A stretch of 58,152 nucleotides of DNA from SIG565 sp045656145 (lineage in GTDB: Bacteria > Bacillota > Clostridia > Oscillospirales > Acutalibacteraceae). Every line of letters begins with the position of its first letter. Within the stretch, counting starts at the first letter, position 1. A program made the position numbers and the translations under genes. The notes under the pieces were generated by a model, which was given only the letters and a program-made list of their open reading frames with translations, made no database searches and was not told where the DNA came from. The stretch is taken from contig JAZOQP010000005.1 of assembly GCA_045656145.1 (NCBI GenBank), forward strand, positions 1-58,152, in the 5' to 3' direction. Shown piece after piece: positions 51,869-58,152 of this stretch.

Positions 51869-52723
51869 TTAAGCAATATACTGACTTCTCTTCTCAAGGG
51901 GAGTCAGTTTTGTTTTTAGTTGTATGCGTTGGTTGTTGTAAAAATGGATGTATTCACCTATGAGGAGGCGAGCCTCCTCATAGGTCTGAAGTTTTGCACG
52001 GTATATACATTCCGTTTTAAGTATGGAAAAGAAATTTTCAGCTAAAGCATTGTCATACGGATTACCACGTCTTGACATTGACGGCGTTATGCCGTAAGAT
52101 TGAGTTAGCTTAAAATATGCTGTGGATGTATATTGAAAGCCTTGGTCACTGTGGAGTTGCAGCTCTGCGGTGACCTTCTCTTTTTTCTTGGCGGCTCGGA
52201 TAGTGCTTAACACTAGGTTAATGTTTTGCTCTGTGCCTGTTTTGTAGGCAACAATACTATTGTCATATAAATCTCTAATTACAGAAAGGTACAATACACC
52301 TTGCTTTGTATGTATATACGAAATATCCGTAACCCATTTTTGATTTGGCCTTTGGGCAGAAAAATCTCTATTCAACAAATTGGGATATTTGTGCAGATAT
52401 TCTCCATAATTACGATATTTCTTTCTTCTGATTACCGACAATAACCCATATTTCTGCATAACCCTTAGCACTGTCTTTGGATTGCGATAAATACCGTTTC
52501 TTTCAAGCCATATATGAACCCTACGGTAACCGTAGGTTCTACCACACTTTTCTTGACATTCCTTTATCTTCTCAGCCAATGGCAAATCCCATGCGGGTAT
52601 ATTCAATCGTGATACATAACCATAGTATCCGCTTCTTGACACATTGAAAAATCTATACATTTCACTAATTGAATATTTATCTTTGTGACGGTAGATTACC
52701 ATATATTTTACGCTTGTCCTCAC
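51869..52723 (-). CDS. IS3-family transposase OrfB (DDE integrase core)
   Basis: 284 aa. HTH_21-type N-terminus (CGRTYGYRRVHIWLERNG) then the rve integrase core: catalytic Asp in WVTDISYI, Asp in HSDQGFQY and Glu in NALAENFFSILK (DDE). Starts at GTG 52721-52723, which overlaps orfA's stop as GTGA. No A6G slippery heptamer was seen, so coupling rather than frameshifting may be used. It appears intact, so the IS may be active. Confidence 0.9.
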   Translation of the reverse strand: MRTSVKYMVIYRHKDKYSISEMYRFFNVSRSGYYGYVSRLNIPAWDLPLAEKIKECQEKCGRTYGYRRVHIWLERNGIYRNPKTVLRVMQKYGLLSVIRRKKYRNYGEYLHKYPNLLNRDFSAQRPNQKWVTDISYIHTKQGVLYLSVIRDLYDNSIVAYKTGTEQNINLVLSTIRAAKKKEKVTAELQLHSDQGFQYTSTAYFKLTQSYGITPSMSRRGNPYDNALAENFFSILKTECIYRAKLQTYEEARLLIGEYIHFYNNQRIQLKTKLTPLEKRSQYIA

Positions 52724-53013
52724 TTCCTTTCTGTGAGCAAGAGAAAATCCCGCAACAGTTCATTTTCCATCTTTAATCTTTTGTTTTCATATTTATACTC
52801 TTGCAATGTCTTTGCTGGCTTTTTTCCTCGTTGCTTGGGAACATTATGGTTACGCAATTTATTATTTTCCCTAGTACTCATGTTTTTTATGGTTTTAAAT
52901 GGCTTGTTATACTTTTCTGCTAATGATTTAATCGATTCCCCTTCGTGATGCTTTCTAACTATCTCATCAATTATTTTTTGTGGCGTATTGAGTGTTCCTT
53001 TTCGTCTTGGCAT
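52720..53013 (-). CDS. IS3-family OrfA (HTH and leucine-zipper protein)
   Basis: 97 aa. An N-terminal helix-turn-helix (KIIDEIVRKHHEGESIKSLAEKYN) is followed by a coiled-coil (LQEYKYENKRLKMENELLRDFLLL), the layout of OrfA that binds terminal repeats. ATG 53011-53013 with TAGGAGG as ribosome site, which is also one arm of a 13-bp hairpin. Confidence 0.88.
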   Translation of the reverse strand: MPRRKGTLNTPQKIIDEIVRKHHEGESIKSLAEKYNKPFKTIKNMSTRENNKLRNHNVPKQRGKKPAKTLQEYKYENKRLKMENELLRDFLLLTERK

Positions 53014-53020
53014 AAAAATA

Positions 53021-53057
53021 CCTCCTATGGTAGTTGTTTTAATTCTACCATAGGAGG
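53021..53057 (-). promoter_or_regulatory. Ribosome-site-sequestering hairpin of the IS
   Basis: CCTCCTATGGTAG (53021-53033) and CTACCATAGGAGG (53045-53057) pair perfectly over 13 bp. On the minus strand the downstream arm holds orfA's TAGGAGG. A transcript entering from outside the element would carry both arms and hide it; one starting inside the hairpin would not. Confidence 0.7.
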
Positions 53058-53095
53058 TCCTTTTTGTTATTGTCCGTTTTTACTGGACTTGTTCA

Positions 53096-53479
53096 GATGG
53101 ACCAACCCTTTTTTTGGTGCGAGTGACGGGACGCAATTTTGCTTCGCAACCTTGCCCTGCTTGGCGACCCAACGCTTCGCATTCGGTACCCGCCTGCACA
53201 CCTTTCAGCTAAAAACAGTTCACCGAACTGTTTTCTTTACGCTGAAACCCTCTTAGGCTTCAAGTCCCGTCTTTATAAAAAAATAAAGGGTTAGTCCGAT
53301 GGACCAACCCTTTTTTTGGTGCGGTTGTTCTTAACGGATTCGAGAAACTAAACTTAAAACAACCGACAATCACACATATATTTCTACCGTACCTAATCGG
53401 CACATTGGTGTTTTCAAAAATAATAATATAAAATGTATATACAAGATGAGTTGTATACACAAAAAAGGAGAAAATACTG
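53096..53479 (+). repeat. TnpV-cassette leader, copy C, plus truncated repeat remnant
   Basis: 53096-53114 is the right half of the terminator hairpin (GATGGACCAACCC then T-run). A tRNA-3'-end-like stretch (53115-53132) and a 115-bp AT/GC mosaic follow. The full repeat starts at 53248 (CCCTCTTAGGCTTC), with a complete terminator at 53286-53312 and shared leader from about 53318. Promoter TTGGTG (53405-53410), 18-nt spacer, TAAAAT (53429-53434). Palindromes TGTATATACA (53434-53443) and TGTATACACA (53452-53461). Confidence 0.8.
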
Positions 53480-53779
53480 ATGTTAAAATTTATAGAAGAG
53501 TTTTATTATGGTAATTTAGATCCACAGGCTCGTAGCACGAAACAGAACAAAACTGTTCAAAAGCAGATGGAAATCTTAATGCTAAACGAAGGCTATCTAA
53601 CCGAGAGCCTTTCGGGCGAAAGTAAAAAGAAATTTCTTGAGTTTGTAAACGCTTGGGGCGTAGTCAACGGCGAATCCAATCTCGACAGTTTTATGATGGG
53701 GTTTCGCTTGGGAGCAAACTTTACATACGATACCTTTGTTGTAACCGATACCCCATTTCAAGACTTGCTGAAGGAGTGA
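53480..53779 (+). CDS. DUF6809-type small protein, first gene of cassette C
   Basis: 99 aa, nearly the same along its length as the protein at 12,092-12,391 (FIEEFYYGNLDPQARSTKQN, GVVNGESNLDSFMMGFRLGA). Ribosome site AAAGGAG 9 nt before ATG 53480. It heads a complete cassette directly behind the paired operators. Predicted soluble and helical. Family from memory; function unknown. Conservation between copies mostly at the protein level suggests selection. Confidence 0.75.
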   Translation: MLKFIEEFYYGNLDPQARSTKQNKTVQKQMEILMLNEGYLTESLSGESKKKFLEFVNAWGVVNGESNLDSFMMGFRLGANFTYDTFVVTDTPFQDLLKE

Positions 53780-53784
53780 CCGAT

Positions 53785-53970
53785 ATGCGAGATAAGAAGT
53801 ATTACATAGCACTTGATGATTTTGAACGACGGGTGGTTGTGAACTGCCTGAATGAAATGCGGAACAGTTTGATCGCCAACGGCAAGTACACCGATGCGGT
53901 AGATGAGGTTTTACTGAAGATTATTGATGCAAAGCAGAAGAAATTCAAGGTAATCTATAAGGAGGCGTGA
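53785..53970 (+). CDS. Small conserved cassette protein (61 aa), cassette C
   Basis: Starts at ATG 53785 with AAGGAG 8 nt upstream; the longer frame seen upstream overlaps the DUF6809 gene and is not conserved. DKKYYIALDDFERRVVVNCLNEMRNSLI parallels the copy at 11,901-12,086. The stop is adjacent to the tnpV ribosome site AAGGAGG. Function unknown; always found between the other two cassette genes here. Confidence 0.75.
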   Translation: MRDKKYYIALDDFERRVVVNCLNEMRNSLIANGKYTDAVDEVLLKIIDAKQKKFKVIYKEA

Positions 53971-53972
53971 TT

Positions 53973-54350
53973 ATGGAAAAGGTTATTTATGATGAAAAGA
54001 ACGGTCTTTGGTACGAACTACAAGGCGACTATTACATTCCTTGTTTGATGTTGCCAGAGGAAGAACAACAGCCTATCGGTGTATGGGGACAGCGGCACTT
54101 ACGGTATATCAAGCAAAACCGCAAGGTATTATACTTTAATCTGCTGACAAGCGGAAAATTAAACGGATACCTCTCTGATCTCGATAAGCAGGCTGAAGAT
54201 ATGTTTTTTCGGCTCGTAAAACAGATAGCAGAGCGTGAGGGCGTGACGGAAAAACTTAAAGCAGACAATCAAATGGAGTGGGTTGAACGTATGAACAACA
54301 TCCGTAGCAGAGCCACAGAAATAGTAAATAACGATTTAATATATGCATAA
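53973..54350 (+). CDS. TnpV-family protein (cassette C)
   Basis: 125 aa from ATG 53973 (a GTG two codons earlier overlaps the previous stop as GTGA). Matches copy A closely: GLWYELQGDYYIPCL, IGVWGQRHLRYIKQ, VTEKLKADNQMEWVERMNNI. Same operon as the two preceding small genes. The wider role of TnpV is not known; no relaxase or serine recombinase gene of Tn4451 type is near this copy, so the cassette exists apart from its usual transposon. Confidence 0.8.
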   Translation: MEKVIYDEKNGLWYELQGDYYIPCLMLPEEEQQPIGVWGQRHLRYIKQNRKVLYFNLLTSGKLNGYLSDLDKQAEDMFFRLVKQIAEREGVTEKLKADNQMEWVERMNNIRSRATEIVNNDLIYA

Positions 54351-54356
54351 AAAAAC

Positions 54357-54387
54357 TACGGCTACCATTTTCAAAGTGGTAGCCGTA
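54357..54387. terminator. Bidirectional terminator after cassette C
   Basis: Perfect 11-bp stem TACGGCTACCA/TGGTAGCCGTA with a 9-nt loop between the convergent tnpV (C) and the 375-aa gene. Confidence 0.85.
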
Positions 54388-54390
54388 ATT

Positions 54391-55518
54391 CTATCTCCAT
54401 CCGTTATCTAATGAAAATTGATTTTCTTTTCTAAACAACTCGTTATATTTTTTCTGCTTTTTGAGTTTTCGATATTCCTTTCTTCGAACATAACCATATA
54501 TTGCATCTTCACTATCATCTATATATTCGTCCAAACTATCAAATGAAACGCGGATATTATCGTTTTCATAATAATTTATATGATAAATATGCTCGGTTTC
54601 TCTTAGACCACAAAAAGGATATAATTCTTTTGTTAAGGCATTGATTAAATGTAAAACATTATGATTAGCATTCCAAAAATCTATATATCTTTTTTCTTTT
54701 ACACAAGAAACATATTCTGCGATTAAATTTAACAATTTATTAACGATATTTAGCTGCAGATTGTAAATATAATCGTTAACATAAACTTCTGGTAAAGAAT
54801 TTCTATACGTGAATACTACATTACTTGCACGCTCCAGAAAGTCGCTTTCATCAAAAAAATCAGAACAATATATTTCAGCTTCCTTCTCTATGTGTTTTTC
54901 CATAACATCAAATTCTATTCCAGTATATTTTGAAGAATCTGTTGTTATCCATGCTTTGCTTAGTTCATCATCTATAATAACTTCAAATGGGTATTTTTCT
55001 TGCAATATGTCGTTCAGCATTGAACACCAATACTGCCAAGGATGACCTTTAAAATATTTAAAACTCTCTTTTGAATTTTGCAATTCTTCTTTGCATTTTT
55101 CGGGATAATTCTTTGCTAAATATGCAATATTAAAGTAAACAAAACCACCGCAAATTTCAAGCAAGTTAGAAAAATAAACATGCTGAAAACGCATTCTCTC
55201 CAGTGTTTTGTTTTTGCAGTCGTTTACATCAGTAAGCCAAGTTACTACAACCGAAGCAAGGTGTCCTCCTAAAATTCCAACAACAATGGAGTTAATATAT
55301 TCGGGATCTGAGCAAAACATTTCAATCATTAGCATTGCAATCCCTATAATTGATGTTGGGATTAGAATCAGTTTTAAATAGAAAGGCCAATTTGATGTAT
55401 AAATTTTTTGCAGTTGTACTTCATCCACATTCACATATAAATAATTTTTACGATAATTGCGTATTTTTTTATGCGTGAACTTTTGTTTTGATTTAGAAAA
55501 GAAATTTTTGAATTCCAT
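54391..55518 (-). CDS. Hypothetical protein with two membrane helices (375 aa)
   Basis: Not recognised. A basic N-terminus (KSKQKFTHKKIRNYRKN) is followed by two predicted membrane helices (about 45-68: FYLKLILIPTSIIGIAMLMIE and 76-95: SIVVGILGGHLASVVVTWL). The remaining 275 residues are soluble, helical and acidic, with no known catalytic motif. ATG 55516-55518 is 11 nt after the acyl ligase stop, so it is co-transcribed with the two ligases. Position beside TnpV cassette C leaves open whether it is accessory. It may be a membrane sensor or carrier; no function is claimed. Confidence 0.6.
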   Translation of the reverse strand: MEFKNFFSKSKQKFTHKKIRNYRKNYLYVNVDEVQLQKIYTSNWPFYLKLILIPTSIIGIAMLMIEMFCSDPEYINSIVVGILGGHLASVVVTWLTDVNDCKNKTLERMRFQHVYFSNLLEICGGFVYFNIAYLAKNYPEKCKEELQNSKESFKYFKGHPWQYWCSMLNDILQEKYPFEVIIDDELSKAWITTDSSKYTGIEFDVMEKHIEKEAEIYCSDFFDESDFLERASNVVFTYRNSLPEVYVNDYIYNLQLNIVNKLLNLIAEYVSCVKEKRYIDFWNANHNVLHLINALTKELYPFCGLRETEHIYHINYYENDNIRVSFDSLDEYIDDSEDAIYGYVRRKEYRKLKKQKKYNELFRKENQFSLDNGWR

Positions 55519-55529
55519 ATTGTATGTCC

Positions 55530-57260
55530 TTATATTTTCTCCGTTTTTTTCTCAAGTGCACGGTAATCGACTTTGCCAATCGGGGTTAGTGGCATTTTAT
55601 CAATGAAGATAAAATCAACCGGTTGCACATATTCAGGCAATTCCTTTTGACAAAGTTCAAACAATTCTTCCTTTACCGCATTTGCAGTACAACCATCTTT
55701 CAGAACTGCAAAAACTATAGGCAGGTGTCCTTGCACGTGATCTTTATCAACCGTGCCCACTGCACAACAAGTTTCTACTGCGCTGTGCATTGAAACGACA
55801 TCCTCGATAAACGGAGGAAACACTTTGAATCCATCATAGCGGATAATCATTCTTTTCAAACGACCGTTAATGTAGACACAACCATCTTCATCAACATAGC
55901 CTAAGTCACCCGAATGAATCCACATTCTACCATCTGAATGCTTTTTGATTACCTTGTCAGTTTCTTCTTGCTTGCCATAGTATCCTGCCATCATAGTAGG
56001 TGTGCAAATACACATTTCACCTGATTCGCCAAACGATAATTCTTTACCACTTTCGGTATCAAAAGCTGCTACGATAGTTTGTGCGAAAGGAATGCCCGCA
56101 CTACCGGGTTTGTTAATTTCTTCAAAAGCAAATGTGGCTGTTGCACTCGCTTCGGTCATACTGTAGCCTTTGCTCAAATGAATGTCAGCGTTATGTTCAG
56201 CAAAGAAAGTATTAACTTTCTTTTCAAACTCAACCAAAGCCTTGTCGCCACCAACAAGAACAACCTTAATACAAGAAAGATCTTTACCTTTAATCTTGGG
56301 TTCATCCATCAATCCCTCAAAATATGTAGGCACACCCATTATGCCTGCAGGTTGATACTTGAGAATTAAGTCGGCAAAATCTTTCGGGTCGAATTTAGGA
56401 ATAATGATAGACTCCCAACCGTGTGTCAATGCGATGTGAATACCCAAAACCATACCATAAGCAATGAACGGCGGCATAATATTTAAAAAGCGGTCCTGAC
56501 GTTCCAAGCGTAAGGGAGAATTTTTAATTTGCTCGGCTGCAGAATTAAAGTTATCGTTAGTTAGCATAACGCCTTTCGGCAGACCTGTCGTACCTCCGGT
56601 GTGCTCAATTACGCAGCACATATTAGGCTGATATTCAGCAACTGCATAGATCGAATCTTGCCCATTGGCAATCATATCCGCCCAAAGAATACAATTGCTT
56701 CCTAACTTAGGTACATTACCTTTTATTTTATTTACAACATTAAAAATAAACTTTTTAGGTTGTGGCAATGAGTCTGCGGGAGATGTAATGATAATCTTTT
56801 TGACAGCAGTTCCGTTAATAGCTTTTTCGATTTTAGGGTATGCAACGTCAATGCACAAAACAAAGTTTGCATTAACTTCCACAATGTACTCTTTGATACC
56901 TTCTGTGCTTGTTCTCGGATCTACCATATTAGCAACAGCACCTATACGGTTTAAGGCATAAACGGCATAGATGGTTTCCGGTGTTGTAACTGTTGCCATA
57001 ACGACAATATCATCTTTCTTTATACCAACAGATGCAAACGCTTTTGCCGCTTTCTCTATATTTTCAAACATTTCGTGAAACGAAATTTTGCGGTTGAAAT
57101 ATTGAAGTGCAATATCGTTTAGATGTTCTTTATTGCTATCTTGAAGATACTTGAACATCGTACACTCAGGCATAGTAGCATTGATTGCTTCTTCTGTGTA
57201 ATATTTCAACCAAGGTTTATCTATAGACGGATAACCCGTCAGTTTCTTTTCTGTTTGCAT
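55530..57260 (-). CDS. AMP-forming acyl-CoA synthetase/ligase (ANL superfamily)
   Basis: 576 aa. P-loop-like motif EHTGGTTGLPKGVML (about 215-230), KGYSMTEASA, the SGDLGYVDEDG loop and the hinge GRLKRMIIRYDG, then GKVDYRALEKK with the C-terminal catalytic lysine. These activate a carboxylate to an acyl-adenylate and transfer it to CoA or a carrier. The substrate is not evident. It shares an almost identical C-terminus with the partial gene upstream, so the two are tandem duplicates. They may assemble or modify a lipid or peptide. Confidence 0.9.
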   Translation of the reverse strand: MQTEKKLTGYPSIDKPWLKYYTEEAINATMPECTMFKYLQDSNKEHLNDIALQYFNRKISFHEMFENIEKAAKAFASVGIKKDDIVVMATVTTPETIYAVYALNRIGAVANMVDPRTSTEGIKEYIVEVNANFVLCIDVAYPKIEKAINGTAVKKIIITSPADSLPQPKKFIFNVVNKIKGNVPKLGSNCILWADMIANGQDSIYAVAEYQPNMCCVIEHTGGTTGLPKGVMLTNDNFNSAAEQIKNSPLRLERQDRFLNIMPPFIAYGMVLGIHIALTHGWESIIIPKFDPKDFADLILKYQPAGIMGVPTYFEGLMDEPKIKGKDLSCIKVVLVGGDKALVEFEKKVNTFFAEHNADIHLSKGYSMTEASATATFAFEEINKPGSAGIPFAQTIVAAFDTESGKELSFGESGEMCICTPTMMAGYYGKQEETDKVIKKHSDGRMWIHSGDLGYVDEDGCVYINGRLKRMIIRYDGFKVFPPFIEDVVSMHSAVETCCAVGTVDKDHVQGHLPIVFAVLKDGCTANAVKEELFELCQKELPEYVQPVDFIFIDKMPLTPIGKVDYRALEKKTEKI

Positions 57261-57272
57261 AATTTTTGCTCC

Positions 57273-58152
57273 TTATATTTTCTCTGCTTCTTTTTCAAGT
57301 GCACGGTAATCGACTTTGCCTCGAGTTGTTCTCGGAAAATCTTTATATACTGCAATTTCGCAAGGAATCATATATTCAGGTAGGTTTTGGCCACACAGTT
57401 CTTTGATTTCGTTTTCTAAAGTTTCGGTATATTCGCAACCTTCATTTAACACGATACACGCTTTAGGGTAGTTAATTCTCTGCTGATCGGCAACACCTAT
57501 GACGCAACACAAGCCTACTGACGAATGCATAAGAACAACTTTTTCTATGCGGTCAGGGAACATTTTTGTAACAACGCCGTCGTTACCTTTAGTCATAATA
57601 ATCCGTTTGATTCGACCGCTGACGAAAAGCACACCATCTTCATTCAAATATCCTAAATCGCCCGTATGTATCCAACGTTCTCCGTCTTTGTGCAAGTGGA
57701 TAATTTCATCGGTTGCATCTTGCTTTTCATAATATCCGATCATTAATTGCGGTCCAGAAAAACAAATTTCACCCTCTTGATTGTAGATTAATTCTACATT
57801 TTTATCTTCCGGATCGACAATTTTACAGTTAACCTTTGCAAGAGGGATACCTACACTACCAAGCAAATTGCAATCAGGATATGCTGCGGTTGCCGCACTA
57901 ACCATTTCTGTAGATCCTAAACCCTTAGACAATTTAATAGTAGCTCCGCATTCTGCAAACAAGGCGTTGATTTCTTCTTCCTTTTTGGTATTCATTGCTT
58001 CGCCGCCATAAAAGCAATTTTTTAAGCAAGAAAAATCTATGCTCTTAATGTTTTCAATTTCGAGCAATGCTTCCCAATAAGCGGGGATGGAATTGATGTG
58101 ATTAGGGCGATATTTTGCAATATATTCTCCTAATTTTTCAGGCTCATATTTC
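57273..58152 (-). CDS. AMP-forming acyl ligase, paralogue (5' end outside window)
   Basis: The last about 293 codons are present; the frame is open to the window edge and begins mid-domain (YRPNHINSIPAYWEALLEIEN). KGLGSTEMVSAA, TGDLGYLNEDG, GRIKRIIMTKG and TTRGKVDYRALEKEAEKI show the C-terminal half of an ANL enzyme. Ends 12 nt before the next ligase's ATG, giving an operon of two ligases. An internal ATG at 58067 is not the start. Confidence 0.88.
   Translation of the reverse strand, partial: KYEPEKLGEYIAKYRPNHINSIPAYWEALLEIENIKSIDFSCLKNCFYGGEAMNTKKEEEINALFAECGATIKLSKGLGSTEMVSAATAAYPDCNLLGSVGIPLAKVNCKIVDPEDKNVELIYNQEGEICFSGPQLMIGYYEKQDATDEIIHLHKDGERWIHTGDLGYLNEDGVLFVSGRIKRIIMTKGNDGVVTKMFPDRIEKVVLMHSSVGLCCVIGVADQQRINYPKACIVLNEGCEYTETLENEIKELCGQNLPEYMIPCEIAVYKDFPRTTRGKVDYRALEKEAEKI

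Larger units (their letters stand above)
51807..53095 (-). mobile_element. IS3-family insertion sequence (about 1.29 kb)
   Basis: Imperfect terminal inverted repeats of about 40 bp: left end TGAACTGCCCC... (51807) and right end ...GACTTGTTCA (53095), sharing TGAAC, a CGGACA block and an AAAAAGG block. Two overlapping frames, orfA (52720-53013) and orfB (51869-52723), fit IS3. No target duplication is visible (left flank GTA, right flank GAT). The right end abuts a truncated copy of the TnpV-cassette terminator. Confidence 0.85.

Noticed and set aside
53260..53460. 66-aa minus-strand frame in cassette leader C
   Set aside because: It spans the shared terminator, promoter and operators and is not kept open in the other copies in a protein-like way.

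Overview
The window looks like a low-GC Firmicute of the class Clostridia, probably an anaerobic gut Ruminococcaceae/Oscillospiraceae-type bacterium. The evidence is an AT-rich sequence, a Gram-positive division/cell-wall cluster with a two-PASTA SpoVD-like PBP and a DNPR-type (meso-DAP) MurE, a glycyl radical enzyme with its radical SAM activase, cohesin- and dockerin-bearing surface proteins, and TnpV-type transposon proteins. Species was not assigned.

Layout. 1-12,555 is accessory and mobile: a cut-off ParB-like gene and three tandem ribbon-helix-helix (MobC-like) proteins behind a long structured leader, two unknown genes, a small operon joining an Xre-HTH/PolC-like protein to a MazF-family toxin, an Eco57I-like restriction-modification operon with its own controller-type HTH gene, and a TnpV cassette. 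12,769-13,608 is a ZIP metal transporter. 13,697-25,937 is the dcw cluster on the minus strand (mraZ-rsmH-ftsL-PBP-murE-mraY-ftsW-murG-murA-ftsQ-ftsZ), without murF, murD, murC or ftsA. 26,117-29,335 holds a zinc-ribbon membrane protein and a ferredoxin-thioredoxin reductase-like/thioredoxin/MFS/GDPD operon.

29,462-42,097 is a carbon-use locus. A minus-strand operon (glycyl radical enzyme, SMP-30 lactonase, glycosidase-like protein, EamA transporter, glycyl radical activase) diverges from an AraC regulator. A second AraC regulator diverges from a GH3 glucosidase, KDPG aldolase and KDG kinase operon. Read together they suggest lactone to aldonate to 2-keto-3-deoxy acid to pyruvate plus triose phosphate, with the glycyl radical enzyme in the dehydratase position (inference).

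42,225-54,350 is accessory again: a reduced TnpV cassette, three secreted or membrane-anchored proteins with related cohesin-like domains, a frameshifted tyrosine recombinase, an IS3-family element and a third, complete TnpV cassette. 54,391-58,152 holds an unknown membrane protein and two tandem AMP-forming acyl ligases, the second cut by the window end.

The most unusual items are the HTH plus degenerate PolC-like protein overlapping a mazF that lacks an ordinary start codon, the glycyl radical sugar-acid locus, and the three TnpV cassettes that share a leader with a paired palindromic operator.
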